Source of the DNA: Paramoeba atlantica
Lineage: Eukaryota; Discosea
DNA length: 64,000 nt
Assembly: GCA_977017575.1 (NCBI GenBank)
Contig: CDRNVI010000077.1
Coordinates: 1 to 64,000 of the forward strand
Reading direction: 5' to 3'
The position numbers and the translations under genes were made by a program. Below, in pieces: positions 49,529 to 59,090 of the stretch (its first letter is position 1; the number at the start of each line of letters is the position of its first letter). The notes under the pieces are model-generated. The model made no database searches. It had not been told where the DNA came from and worked only from the letters and a program-made list of their open reading frames with translations.

Positions 49529-50264
49529 AATTGCTCTCCGGGAAAGAAACATTAATTTCACAAGTACATACTACTCGAGTCCTAATATTAATCTGCTATT
49601 GAAATATCTCAAAATATTTTAACATACATGTATTTCTCATTATCTTTTAAACCTACTATCCATCTGTATGCTGAATTTCCAATATGATGCATCTTTCATT
49701 ATTTGTACGCAAAATAATCAAATATTTTATACCTATCCTTTTCACCTCCCAGAGAGATATACATCCCTCCCTATCGCGAACGGGTGTCCACGCGGGGAGT
49801 GGTTTGGGGGCTGGTGGGTGGGACAAAAAGTTTTGTATGGAGAAAAAACACTTCTTCAAATAAAGGCGATAATCGTATGGACTAAACTGCAAATTCAATC
49901 ATTCTAAATACAAGCGTACAATGCCCGCCGGCCATTTATCGGCGTATAAATCCCTTCGAACAATTCTATTCGTAAACTTCTAGAATTGCTCTCCGGGAAA
50001 GAAACATTAATTTCACAAGTACATACTACTCGAGTCCTAATATTAATCTGCTATTGAAATATCTCAAAATATTTTAACATACATGTATTTCTCATTATCT
50101 TTTAAACCTACTATCCATCTGTATGCTGAATTTCCAATATGATGCATCTTTCATTATTTGTACGCAAAATAATCAAATATTTTATACCTATCCTTTTCAC
50201 CTCCCAGAGAGATATACATCCCTCCCTATCGCGAACGGGTGTCCACGCGGGGACCACCCTTTCG

Positions 50265-53069
50265 CTAGTCACTTGTTTCCCCTTTCGCAATTCTTTGCCG
50301 GCTCAATGGGTCAGCGGGGTTCTCTTTCGATGCTACATAATGGGGTTGAACTGCAATTCCTTGCTTCCTTAAAAAATTCAACAGCCCAGTGAGCTCCATA
50401 CTGATCCCATCCGACTTCGTAGACTTCTTCTTGATGGATGCTAGACACGAAGTGTTATCGATAAATAAATCGATACAGGTTCCACGTCGAAAGTGATGCG
50501 CTAATTTTTCGAACGCAAGACGAACGGCCCTCGTCTCGGCTCGGTTTACTTCGTACACGAAATCATCTTCCCACCTATCTCCCACACAAACAATAGGACC
50601 AAAATCTAAGTAGAGAATCGCTCCCCAACCTGTTCCCGATGCGTCGGTGTAAATTCTGTGGCGGTGTGGCACTGTGTCAGGATGCGGTGGTGGGGTTATT
50701 AATCTGTTGGAAGTCAATATGTGCTTCCACCTGGTTAACTCTATCGTTACATACGGGGGGAGATACGCTGTCCTGTCCAGTAATGATGGATTGTTGTTTA
50801 GTGCATTTATACGCCGACGAACCAATTTTAACGTAAAATGATAATTCGCGATGGGCTCACCCAGAACCGACGATGCGTGAACCAACCTTCCAACTGCTGA
50901 CTCCAATTTTCCATAAGTCGTGTTCCGAAAACGATCGTTTTGCATGCTCTTCACGATTTTAGGTCCCATTCTAACTTTTCCTTCCTCATGGCAGTATTCT
51001 ACTCCATTAAAAACGTACTGTTGCATCGGTTCTTTGCCTATATCCTTGAACGTTACTCCCACTTCCTGTGCGCGCTTATCCACAAAATCCTTATATTTTT
51101 CGGTTTGTTCAATTGTACAAGCAAATCTCAACCCATCGACATAAACATCTGCCTGAAAAGAGTCGGAATATGCACCCTGCTCTGTGCAGCACTTCGGGTC
51201 TCCTGCCAGTGTAGCGGTGATTGTGTGCATTATTTCAGGCGCACAACGATGTCCCATCGGCATTACGTTTAGCTCATACAATTCACCGTTCTCTGATCGA
51301 AATCGAAATTTTGCTCGAGAATATAACGGAATTGGCACCTGATAGAATCCGCATGCCATGTCTCGCTTCAACCCATATGATTCCTTGGCTCGATGTAAGT
51401 AATAAGCCGCATGTTTCAGGGGAACATATGGCAGATATTCGTTCTTTATTCTCGTGTTATCCTCCTTTGTCCAAGCTATAAATCTTCTTCTTTCAGTTTC
51501 TGCTGTATCGTCTGCTGGCTCAATCACGGTAAATGGTATTATCCATTGGTTGGAAGGACGTTTCCGCTCCTCTTCGTGTGTAACTTTTGATAGAATTTTG
51601 GCTTGAACTAAGTCCTCAATGTCTGGCACTGATAATTTTGGCCCCATGTTCGGCTCCCTATCCGGTGTTCGTTGTAAATGCAATAACTTCTCCATAGTGT
51701 CTTGAAACCGCCTTTTCGTTGTATCATTCATTTTCATCTCAATCGCTTTTACATCCATAGCGGGAATCTTTTTCACATGCAACGGCAAATTCAATTGTTC
51801 ATTCGTCGCTAGCTTTGTCGTGCGTCGCGTACGCACAATCGTATGTCGGTTTTTCTCTTGCGGCATGTCCCGCAAGTACTGGCGAAATAAATATTCTGTT
51901 TTTAGAGCGTTTTCAGTTTGTCTGTTGCGTTTGCTGTTCCAAGTGCAAGGGCTGTCGTTACCGGATTGGAATTGTATCTGAGGAGAGATTCGATCTGCTG
52001 ATGTTTTGCTAAATTCTTGACCTCCTCGATCGTCAATTTCCCATTTGCAACTTCCTTGAAAAGTTCCGTCACCGCGCCTCGCTTTGCGGAGTGCGTCCCA
52101 AAGCCTTGGCCCAGAACGCTCTTGATAAGTTTGTCCATCTGTCTCACATTGGTGCGACACATTCTGTCCCACGGCTTCAGCGTAAGTACGTACTGAGCTA
52201 GTTCTCGTGTTCCTTCCCCCTTGATGACTGTATACATTGATGCGCGCCATGGGTTGCATCGAGTTGCTTTGGTGCCTCTTCCCCAAGCTACTACGATCCG
52301 TTCTGGAGTCACTTCGACAAACTTTTCTCGTGTCAAATTTGCTGTTTCCGACCATCGTGATGCAGCCTTCCAACTCATCATTAACGTTAGCCCTTCCGCA
52401 TGCGTGACCCTTCTCCGTATCTTGTTTAGCAGGTATGGTGTCAAGGGTTCCATCTGATGTGTGGGTTCCTCTGCTCCTTGTGCTTGGAGTGCCTTGCAGA
52501 AAAATTTTATCGGTACAGTACATTCGCCGATCAGATTGAATAGCGTCATCAACGCTCGGCCGTAGGTTATTCTCGTTTGTATTGTGACTGGAAGGCATTG
52601 TACAAAAGCTACTGCGTGGATCGGTGTCAGATGAACGTTTTTCCCTTGGCAAAATTGTCGAAATCCTTCCCATATTCGTGCTCTTGTTTCCCAAGTCGAT
52701 GTACTCCACATCCCCGACATCGCGTCTAGTGCTACCCGTACTTCCGGTGTAAATTCCTTGACTCCCATCAGTAGACTTAACAGATTTTTCCGCCCCGCTG
52801 TAATACTCTGAAGGCTTAACGTGCCTTGATATATACTCCCACATGGAATCAACTTTCCTCTGCAATTGGTGACATTCACTGCAGCCTGTGGCATAACGGT
52901 TCTCCTCTTCTTTCTCGTTTCCTCGACGCTCTCCGGATAAATCTTTCTGTATCTTACTTTTGCACCCCGACTGAGTTTGGTGGGTGTTCGATGCGAAAAT
53001 GTCGTTCCCGTTTTGACTCGTTTGTAATTTATCGTAGGAACACTGGCGAATGACGGGCGGGCGTTTCAT
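50265..53069 (-). CDS. Y1 reverse transcriptase-RNase H ORF (part of the fossil element)
   Basis: 934 codons. The N-terminal third overlaps the recombinase ORF in another frame. RT core features include KRDMACGFYQVPIP and NVMPMGHRCAPEIMHT. The RNase H part has YTDASGTGWGAILYLD, YEVNRAETRAVRLAFEKLA and DLFIDNTSCLASIK, ending ENPADPLSRQR. It would copy element RNA to DNA and remove the RNA strand in the cytoplasm or nucleus. The stop lies about 10 bp before beta1. Confidence 0.85.
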   Translation of the reverse strand: MKRPPVIRQCSYDKLQTSQNGNDIFASNTHQTQSGCKSKIQKDLSGERRGNEKEEENRYATGCSECHQLQRKVDSMWEYISRHVKPSEYYSGAEKSVKSTDGSQGIYTGSTGSTRRDVGDVEYIDLGNKSTNMGRISTILPREKRSSDTDPRSSFCTMPSSHNTNENNLRPSVDDAIQSDRRMYCTDKIFLQGTPSTRSRGTHTSDGTLDTIPAKQDTEKGHACGRANVNDELEGCITMVGNSKFDTRKVCRSDSRTDRSSLGKRHQSNSMQPMARINVYSHQGGRNTRTSSVRTYAEAVGQNVSHQCETDGQTYQERSGPRLWDALRKARRGDGTFQGSCKWEIDDRGGQEFSKTSADRISPQIQFQSGNDSPCTWNSKRNRQTENALKTEYLFRQYLRDMPQEKNRHTIVRTRRTTKLATNEQLNLPLHVKKIPAMDVKAIEMKMNDTTKRRFQDTMEKLLHLQRTPDREPNMGPKLSVPDIEDLVQAKILSKVTHEEERKRPSNQWIIPFTVIEPADDTAETERRRFIAWTKEDNTRIKNEYLPYVPLKHAAYYLHRAKESYGLKRDMACGFYQVPIPLYSRAKFRFRSENGELYELNVMPMGHRCAPEIMHTITATLAGDPKCCTEQGAYSDSFQADVYVDGLRFACTIEQTEKYKDFVDKRAQEVGVTFKDIGKEPMQQYVFNGVEYCHEEGKVRMGPKIVKSMQNDRFRNTTYGKLESAVGRLVHASSVLGEPIANYHFTLKLVRRRINALNNNPSLLDRTAYLPPYVTIELTRWKHILTSNRLITPPPHPDTVPHRHRIYTDASGTGWGAILYLDFGPIVCVGDRWEDDFVYEVNRAETRAVRLAFEKLAHHFRRGTCIDLFIDNTSCLASIKKKSTKSDGISMELTGLLNFLRKQGIAVQPHYVASKENPADPLSRQRIAKGETSD
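51902..52894 (-). CDS. Y1 tyrosine recombinase ORF (part of the fossil element)
   Basis: About 330 codons in a frame different from the RT ORF. Catalytic landmarks of tyrosine recombinases are ASRWSETANL (first Arg), GFGTHSAKRGAVTEL (His-x-x-[Lys/Arg]-Arg box) and ESLLRYNSN (Tyr nucleophile). It integrates the circular DNA form at a short shared core without target duplication. Overlap of YR and RT genes is typical of DIRS elements. Confidence 0.85.
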   Translation of the reverse strand: MPQAAVNVTNCRGKLIPCGSIYQGTLSLQSITAGRKNLLSLLMGVKEFTPEVRVALDAMSGMWSTSTWETRARIWEGFRQFCQGKNVHLTPIHAVAFVQCLPVTIQTRITYGRALMTLFNLIGECTVPIKFFCKALQAQGAEEPTHQMEPLTPYLLNKIRRRVTHAEGLTLMMSWKAASRWSETANLTREKFVEVTPERIVVAWGRGTKATRCNPWRASMYTVIKGEGTRELAQYVLTLKPWDRMCRTNVRQMDKLIKSVLGQGFGTHSAKRGAVTELFKEVANGKLTIEEVKNLAKHQQIESLLRYNSNPVTTALALGTANATDKLKTL

Positions 53070-53824
53070 AACGTCTTGGCGCCCTGGAAGGCGCTTCCAG
53101 CCGCCCGCTGGCGAAAATCCGGAAGGGAGCTACGTTTGTACGGGCAATCTTTGATTATGTGCTCCGGTGATCGACAATTGTAACAAAGTTGGCGATACGT
53201 TGGTGAGGGACCGTAATTCCCGTATGGCGGACGTTGAGAACGAGTAGATTGGATCCCTGGTCCCGATTGTGCAAACGTACCAGCGCGACCCGCAAAGAAA
53301 GTGGCACCATACCTGTTCCTATACTTTTCTCGCTCACTCAATTGGTCAGTTACATGTTGAAAAAATTTGTCATGAGCCCGGTCATCCTTATCCATTTTGC
53401 GATGCACTGCTTCTACATCAACTTTACACGCCCTCCAATATGCATCGCGAAGACTTTGAATGATTGCTTTGCCCAGTTCGAGAAATTCACCCTCATTCCA
53501 TCCTGGAGTTTTACGCGCTAGTATAATCCATTTCCCAAGAAGTTGATCGAAATTGCGCTCCTGCTGCCTCTGAAAAGACCTATCCTGGAAAAACTGATTT
53601 AGACGCAATCCATATTCGGGTGCCTCCTTCAATTCCCGAAATAAGTCCCTGAGACGAAATCCGTCATCATGTTTGGCGTCTTCACTCCACTCGTGGGCAC
53701 CACCGGCTGTGCACCGGGAGGCAGGGGCCGTCCGCCTTCCAGCGCTATACAAAAAGTTTTGTATGGAGAAAAAACACTTCTTCAAATAAAGGCGATAATC
53801 GTATGGACTAAACTGCAAATTCAA
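53066..53824 (-). CDS. Y1 gag-like ORF with zinc knuckle (part of the fossil element)
   Basis: About 250 codons. The first 30 fall in alpha1, so the real start may be further in. The middle part has LRDAYWRACKVDVEAVHRKM and the C-terminal knuckle is CYNCRSPEHIIKDC (CX2CX4HX4C). A nucleic-acid-binding, particle-forming role is inferred from the knuckle and the position. Its end overlaps the start of the RT ORF by a few bases. Confidence 0.75.
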   Translation of the reverse strand: MNLQFSPYDYRLYLKKCFFSIQNFLYSAGRRTAPASRCTAGGAHEWSEDAKHDDGFRLRDLFRELKEAPEYGLRLNQFFQDRSFQRQQERNFDQLLGKWIILARKTPGWNEGEFLELGKAIIQSLRDAYWRACKVDVEAVHRKMDKDDRAHDKFFQHVTDQLSEREKYRNRYGATFFAGRAGTFAQSGPGIQSTRSQRPPYGNYGPSPTYRQLCYNCRSPEHIIKDCPYKRSSLPDFRQRAAGSAFQGAKTL

Positions 53825-53909
53825 TCATTCTAAATACAAGCGTACAATGCCCGCCGGCCATTTATCGGCGTATAAATCCCTTCGAACAATTCTATTCGTA
53901 AACTTCTAG

Positions 53910-54268
53910 AAAGTTTTCATCTTCCCGTCATACAGCCCACCCTCGTCACCGCATCCTTCAGCGCCGCAGTCAATGCCAGACACACAATCTCCTCCTCCGT
54001 CGATGCGTCGATCGCCGACCCCACTCCCGAAAAGTGACTGCAAAGTCACAAATAAGAACGCACTGCTGTCTTCAAATTTCTTCAATCGGCGAAACAAACA
54101 ACTCAACCTTCTTCAGACAAGAGCTGAAAAAGTGTCGCAAGACGAGAGCCCAACCATTCGTCACCCAGAAGGACGCATCAAAATAAGAACGAACACCGCT
54201 CGGAAAACAGCATTTACGAACTGGAGCAAGGAACCAACGTACGCTCAAGCGGCCACCCCTCCACCAAT
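53910..54268 (+). pseudogene. family A LINE copy A11, segment 2
   Basis: Resumes after Y1. From about 53973 the frame encodes SPPPSMRRSPTPLPKSDCKV, NFFNRRNKQLNLLQTRAEKV and KEPTYAQAATPPP, more than 90 percent identical to residues 65-160 of A10. It is cut at 54268 by a truncated LINE in the reverse direction. Confidence 0.85.
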
Positions 54269-54771
54269 AAAAACAAGATCACCAATACAACATATCAACC
54301 CTGAACTCCACCACCAAGAGATTTCTTGGTGGTTCAAAGGAAGTTTTCTTCCTTACGCGAACGGGTGTCCACGCGGGGAATGGTTATGGGGGTTGGTGGG
54401 TGGGGCAAAAAATTTTAAAACTGGAAATGAAAATGTTTTCTATAGACTTTGCATTTGAGTAACCGCGGATGATGGCACGGAAGATAGCCACCACATGGAC
54501 TGGGGTAATAAACAGTGGATTTTAAGAAATGTGATATAAGCCCCTCGGCTAAATTTCCATGCGTAGACTTCTAGATTTTAACCCATCTAACCTAAATTTA
54601 TTCATTACTAACAAAGGAAAAACCACTTAGAAAGCGAGAGCCATCTCACTCTCATCAGAAATAAACTTCTTCAACTGCGAAAAAGTCACAGCTCCGTTGA
54701 GTTCCTGTAAGTGGAGAGTAAAATCTTGGAGAGTGTTCTCTCTATTCTGGCCGGCGCTGTCCGCGAGTGTG
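54269..54771 (-). pseudogene. 5'-truncated family A LINE inside A11
   Basis: The minus strand from 54771 encodes the last 47 residues of a family A LINE (TLADSAGQNRENTLQDF, HLQELNGAVTFSQLKKF, EMALAF stop at 54627). Its 3' UTR runs to 54269 and contains a solo YR repeat. At its 5' junction 17 bp of target, AAAAGATCCCACTACTC (54772-54788), are repeated at 54794-54810, separated by CCACC, while CCACCA is also present at the other end: a template-jump type duplication. Confidence 0.75.
54278..54574 (-). repeat. solo YR repeat (beta-core-alpha), 297 bp
   Basis: Lies in the 3' UTR of the truncated LINE after AAACAAG and ends GTAGACTTCTAG before ATTTTAACCC. The core at 54355-54410 contains GCGAACGGGTGTCCACGCGG, then AATGGTTATGGGGGTTGGTG. 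It contains no ORF. Confidence 0.7.
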
Positions 54772-54793
54772 AAAAGATCCCACTACTCCCACC

Positions 54794-54872
54794 AAAAGAT
54801 CCCACTACTCTGGATGAACTCGTTTTACGACCGTTAAATCCGTCGGCCGTTGCCATGGACAGTTACCGTAAG
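54794..54872 (+). pseudogene. family A LINE copy A11, segment 3
   Basis: 79 bp encoding KDPTTLDELVLRPLNPSAVA then MDSYRK, identical to A10. It ends after GTAAG, where Y3 begins. Continuation (KAKDLQDAIIQKENEHNKS) is at 60558. Confidence 0.85.
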
Positions 54873-55507
54873 AAATCCACGCCGAGGGGCTCCCTGGAAA
54901 CATATACACTGATAACATATATGAATAAATGAACAACTATGAATAGCTCAATCGTAATTCAAAATGACACAACGTATCATTCATTCATTTCACACGCACA
55001 AAGATGGAAAAGAAACAAGCCTGCATAAAACAACACAATCAATGTCACTCTGTTAACGGGGTTCCCCCCCACCGGAACCCTCGGCCAAATGGCTGGGGGC
55101 TCGGTGGGTGGGCACAAAACTTTAAACGTAACAAAATAACAACCTAACAAGAATATAACAAACGAGTAAACACCCCCCTCCATGCAATTAGAGAATACTA
55201 CATCATAATTTGAGAAAATTATGTGCCCCGAAGGGCCAGCAGGCAAATATATAGCCGCCCCTCGGCTAAATTTCAAAACGTGAACTATTAGAAATCCACG
55301 CCGAGGGGCTCCCTGGAAACATGTACACTGATAACATATATGAATAAATGAACAACTATGAATAGCTCAATCGTAATTCAAAATGACACAACGTATCATT
55401 CATTCATTTCACACGCACAAAGATGGAAAAGAAACAAGCCTGCATAAAACAACACAATCAATGTCACTCTGTTAACGGGGTTCCCCCCCACCGGAACCCT
55501 CGGCCAA

Positions 55508-56033
55508 CCTGCCCACACACACGTCACAATAAACGCAAAATGCCCAATCACGTAGTCAAATATTAATAGATAGAAAATATCAAAATATGCAGAGCTCACA
55601 AAAGGATAACGATAGCAATAGATGACCAGTCCATTACCACGCCCTTTACAAGCTCACACGAGCTACACAGGTTACGCTTTCAACCTCTGCCCATATACCA
55701 ACTTGGGACCTAGAAGTGTGGAGCAACTAGGCGTGGTGTACGGCCGTGTCAACAATGACGCGGTTAAAAACATTAAGGCGCTAATCGCAGAGTAAAGAAA
55801 ACTTTACTCACCTTTATCTCACATTGGGGAACCTTGTTTTCGAAAACCAAGGCGTGAGGATAAAGTTTGTCAACCGATTAACATCCATAACCTTCCAAAA
55901 TTATAGGGACAACCTCCAAACCCCAGGACCCCGTCCGCTCTCTTTTTTTTTTTTTTTTTTTTTCTTGTCTTTGTTTTTTTTCTTTTTTTCTTGTCTTTTT
56001 TTTTTTCTTTTTTGTATTTGGTGATCCTGTCCC
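55508..56033 (-). repeat. extra segment between Y3 RNase H and beta1, with A-rich tract
   Basis: On the minus strand an A-rich tract (T-runs at 55941-55963 and 55973-56018) follows the RT stop codon. Then come about 400 bp with TTAGCGCCTTAATGTTTTTA and GACACGGCCGTACACCACGC, a composition similar to the R repeats. It may be a SINE or other RNA copied into Y3, or the natural 3' region of this subfamily. No ORF. Confidence 0.4.
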
Positions 56034-59000
56034 CTAGGGTTTTCCTTCAATATGACTGTCTAGCTTACCAATATGATGATGCTGATTATCGCTGTATTTG
56101 TCGATGTTGCCTTTATATTTCTCAACCTTCTCTCTCTCAATCTCCTTCCCGCGACTGACAGCATCCGCCGGGTTCTCATCCGTGGATATGTACGCTGCCT
56201 TGACACAAATACCTTTGTCCTCTGTCAGTCGCAGGACTTCGCGCAATTCCATTGAAACCCCCTCTGACTTGGAGATCCTCCTGTTCAGTGCAGCCTGACA
56301 GGAGGTGTTGTCAACAAAAACATCCAAGCAGGTTCCACGGGGGCAATGCGCGGAAAACTTCTCGAGGGCTAAGCGGACTGCTGCAGCTTTCGCACGGTTC
56401 ACCTCATACGAGGATGACTCAGGCCACGCCTCACCCGTAATCAAAACCTCTCCGCTGTCTAAATACATAATCGCTCCCCATCCTTTCACCGAGGCATCGG
56501 TGTAGAGACGATGCTTGTGTGGAACAACATCGGGATGGGGAGGTGGAGACCGTGGAACATTCTCCAGCAACTCGTTTCTCCATTCTGCTAGCATGGAGCG
56601 AGTGACGACAGGGAGTGCGACCGGACGGTCACATAACTTCGGGCAACGGTTCAACAAGTTGATACGCCGTTGCGCCACCTTCAAAGCGAAATAAAACCGC
56701 GGCATATTGAGTCGGAGAACTGCGGAGCCATAAATGAGGCGCCCCACCACCGCCTCTAGGTCAACAAAGGAAATGTTGAAGAAAGAGTCGGCTCGCAGTT
56801 TCCTGATCACTCGCGGTCCCAGGCAGACCGTATGCGCGTTATGGTCGAACGCCACCCCATTGAACACGTACTGTGGTACAGGGGGCTGACCCCGATCTTT
56901 GAAAAGACCGTTCGCCTTGTCGCAACGCTCGTCAATGAACTGAGCGTACGTGGTGGCCTCGGAGTGGGTTCCTGCAAACCGAACTCCGTCAACATAAACG
57001 TCGATAGCGCCTCGGTGAAACGAGTAGCGCTGAGAACAAATCGACGCCTCGCCAGCAATCGCGGCGGTAACCGTGTGCATAACCTCCGGTGCACACCTAT
57101 GGCCCATCGGGAGGACGTTCATCTCAAACACGTCTCCACTGTTCGTTCTAAGGCGGAATTTGGGCCGCGCCCTCTTTGGGATACCAATCTGGTAAAATCC
57201 ACACGTGAAGTCCCGCTTCACGGCCATCGGCTCGTGCGCCTTATGAAGATACTTGGAGGGATGATATAATGGGACCTTTGGTTCATATGATTTTAATCTA
57301 TCGTTATCGTCCCTTGTCCATGAAATAAATCTTCTGCGCTGATTGCCCTCATCATCGGTCTCCACAACCGTGAAGGGAATCATGAACTGCATCGATGGGC
57401 GCTTTCTCAACTCCTGCGCCGGGACCTTAGAGATTATGCCTGCGTCCTCCAACAATCGGACGTCCGCCTCAGGCAATGAACCTTTCACACTAGGTTCGGG
57501 GTACGGGGCTTTAGGTACCCATAATAATTCATCCACTACCTTGCGAAAACGAGTGGCAGCTGACATACTCATCCACTCCTTAACCTGATCCAAATGGATA
57601 ACAGGTATCGACTTCTTAACGTGCAAAGGTAGGTGAGCGTCGTGTGCCTTGGCTAGCCGTGAAGAGCGGCGTGCACAAACAACGGAGTGCCTGCGAAGGT
57701 AAGGCACTTCCTCGAAGCACTTTGCCACGTGCTCCGAGGTTACAGCACTGGGAGACGGGCTGAGACTCTCTGCGTCCCGAGAGCCCTTGCCGTTGTAATA
57801 CTGCTTGTGTTGTAGCGCAACAGTGATTCGACGTTGAGGTGTTTCGTGAGGTTCTGGACGTCCTCCATCCTGAGATTCCCGAGGGAGATCTCGTGGAATA
57901 GGTAAGTAATTGCACCTCTTTTTATGGAATGTGTTCCATACCCGGGGCCGAGAAGTTGATTCATCCTGTGGTCCATCTCCCGGACCGTCGTGTAACACAG
58001 GCGTTGGCCTGGTCTCAAACTTCCCACAAACTGAGCCAGTTCGGGTGTCCCCGGTCCAGTCACTATCGCGTAGAGGTACGGCCGGTAAGGATTCAGACGG
58101 GTAGTCTTGGTCCCCCTGCCCCAATAGATGATTACCTCGTGACTGGCCACACTCACGAACTGCTCCCGCCTCAGGTCGGCGGTCTCGGTCCATCTCGCAG
58201 CGGCTTTCCAACACAGGAGGCAACACATGCTCTCCTTTACGTCGAGGTGACGTCTCAGCTTCTTTAGAAGAAGTGGCGTGATTGGAAGCATCTGCCGCGT
58301 GGGTTCTAGCCCCCCCTGCGCCTGCAGGGCCTTTACGTAGAGACTCAATGGGGTACCTTCGATTCCCATGAGCTCGAACAGAGTCCTCAATGCCCCTGCG
58401 TACCCCATGCGCGTCGAGGTAGCGAGAGGCAGAGTCTCTAGGAAGAGCACCGCGTTTGCAGGATTCGAGGTGATTCCCTTCGCCTGGCAATACTCGCGCA
58501 GGCGGAACCACAATCGCTCCCTTGTGGCCCACGTGGCCGTCGCCCACATGGGTCTGAGCGCCTCGTTCATCTGGGTGGCGCGCGGGTCCTCGGGGGGAAT
58601 TCGAAGAATCGCCCTCAGCAGATCCTGGCGGCGTCCTCCTAGAGGCTGTGCGGCGTCGGCGGTTACGACGGCGGCGGTTTTGGCGGCGGCGGTCTTGGCG
58701 GCGGTGTAAACGGGAACGGGAAGCCGGGGTAGAGGACGGATTGGGAGGGAGACGCTTCTGCGCCTTAGACGTAAGGGGGAGAGAGGGCGGGGAGGAGGAG
58801 TAGCGCCACGCACGCGTGGCCGTCTTTCGCGCTGGCGGAGAGACGGGGAGGAAACAGGGGTAAGAATATCCACCCGTCGTCGCCTGGGACGACGGGCACG
58901 AGCAGTAATTGGGGTGGGGGGCATTTCCTAGTGGAAAGCCCGTGTTGCGCCGTAACGGTTGGCGCCGCCCACCACCCCGCCGCGAAAATCCTGTTGCGGG

Positions 59001-59090
59001 GCGCGTGTGGTACGGAACTGCCCCCCCTGCTGTTGGGACGCTTGGGGGCAGTTCGATCGGAGGTGGCCTGGCTGATGACAGCCAAAACAT
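56034..59090 (-). CDS. Y3 reverse transcriptase-RNase H ORF (part of the fossil element)
   Basis: About 1018 codons, of which the first third overlaps the recombinase ORF and is probably not the RT reading. RT features are KRDFTCGFYQIGIPKRARPK and NVLPMGHRCAPEVMHT. RNase H features are YTDASVKGWGAIMYLD, YEVNRAKAAAVRLALEKFS and DVFVDNTSCQAALN, ending ENPADAVSRGKE. Divergent from Y1 but collinear. Confidence 0.85.
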   Translation of the reverse strand: MFWLSSARPPPIELPPSVPTAGGAVPYHTRPATGFSRRGGGRRQPLRRNTGFPLGNAPHPNYCSCPSSQATTGGYSYPCFLPVSPPARKTATRAWRYSSSPPSLPLTSKAQKRLPPNPSSTPASRSRLHRRQDRRRQNRRRRNRRRRTASRRTPPGSAEGDSSNSPRGPARHPDERGAQTHVGDGHVGHKGAIVVPPARVLPGEGNHLESCKRGALPRDSASRYLDAHGVRRGIEDSVRAHGNRRYPIESLRKGPAGAGGARTHAADASNHATSSKEAETSPRRKGEHVLPPVLESRCEMDRDRRPEAGAVRECGQSRGNHLLGQGDQDYPSESLPAVPLRDSDWTGDTRTGSVCGKFETRPTPVLHDGPGDGPQDESTSRPRVWNTFHKKRCNYLPIPRDLPRESQDGGRPEPHETPQRRITVALQHKQYYNGKGSRDAESLSPSPSAVTSEHVAKCFEEVPYLRRHSVVCARRSSRLAKAHDAHLPLHVKKSIPVIHLDQVKEWMSMSAATRFRKVVDELLWVPKAPYPEPSVKGSLPEADVRLLEDAGIISKVPAQELRKRPSMQFMIPFTVVETDDEGNQRRRFISWTRDDNDRLKSYEPKVPLYHPSKYLHKAHEPMAVKRDFTCGFYQIGIPKRARPKFRLRTNSGDVFEMNVLPMGHRCAPEVMHTVTAAIAGEASICSQRYSFHRGAIDVYVDGVRFAGTHSEATTYAQFIDERCDKANGLFKDRGQPPVPQYVFNGVAFDHNAHTVCLGPRVIRKLRADSFFNISFVDLEAVVGRLIYGSAVLRLNMPRFYFALKVAQRRINLLNRCPKLCDRPVALPVVTRSMLAEWRNELLENVPRSPPPHPDVVPHKHRLYTDASVKGWGAIMYLDSGEVLITGEAWPESSSYEVNRAKAAAVRLALEKFSAHCPRGTCLDVFVDNTSCQAALNRRISKSEGVSMELREVLRLTEDKGICVKAAYISTDENPADAVSRGKEIEREKVEKYKGNIDKYSDNQHHHIGKLDSHIEGKP
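57740..58924 (-). CDS. Y3 tyrosine recombinase ORF (part of the fossil element)
   Basis: About 394 codons with an Arg-rich N-terminal 90 residues. The catalytic domain has AARWTETADLRREQF, GYGTHSIKRGAITYL and ESLLRYNTSS with the Tyr. Same order and spacing as in Y1. It overlaps the RT frame. Confidence 0.85.
   Translation of the reverse strand: MPPTPITARARRPRRRRVDILTPVSSPSLRQRERRPRVRGATPPPRPLSPLRLRRRSVSLPIRPLPRLPVPVYTAAKTAAAKTAAVVTADAAQPLGGRRQDLLRAILRIPPEDPRATQMNEALRPMWATATWATRERLWFRLREYCQAKGITSNPANAVLFLETLPLATSTRMGYAGALRTLFELMGIEGTPLSLYVKALQAQGGLEPTRQMLPITPLLLKKLRRHLDVKESMCCLLCWKAAARWTETADLRREQFVSVASHEVIIYWGRGTKTTRLNPYRPYLYAIVTGPGTPELAQFVGSLRPGQRLCYTTVREMDHRMNQLLGPGYGTHSIKRGAITYLFHEISLGNLRMEDVQNLTKHLNVESLLRYNTSSITTARALGTQRVSARLPVL

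Larger units (their letters stand above)
49529..53909 (-). mobile_element. YR retroelement Y1 (DIRS order, PAT/Ngaro-like split direct repeats), looks whole
   Basis: 4381 bp on the minus strand. Order: alpha1 (53909-53749, 161 bp), gag-like ORF, overlapping YR and RT/RNase H ORFs, beta1 (50253-49984, 270 bp), alpha2 (49983-49823), beta2 (49798-49529). Both repeat pairs look identical by eye, so the copy is young. Outer ends are AATTGCTC and CTTCTAG. The internal alpha2-beta1 joint reads CTTCTAG/AATTGCTC, equal to a circle junction. The core at beta ends is GCGAACGGGTGTCCACGCGG followed either by CCACCCTTTCGC (inner) or by GTGGTTTGGGGGCTGG (outer). It is inserted in LINE A11 with no target duplication. 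Related elements in kinetoplastids are VIPER and TATE. Confidence 0.88.
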
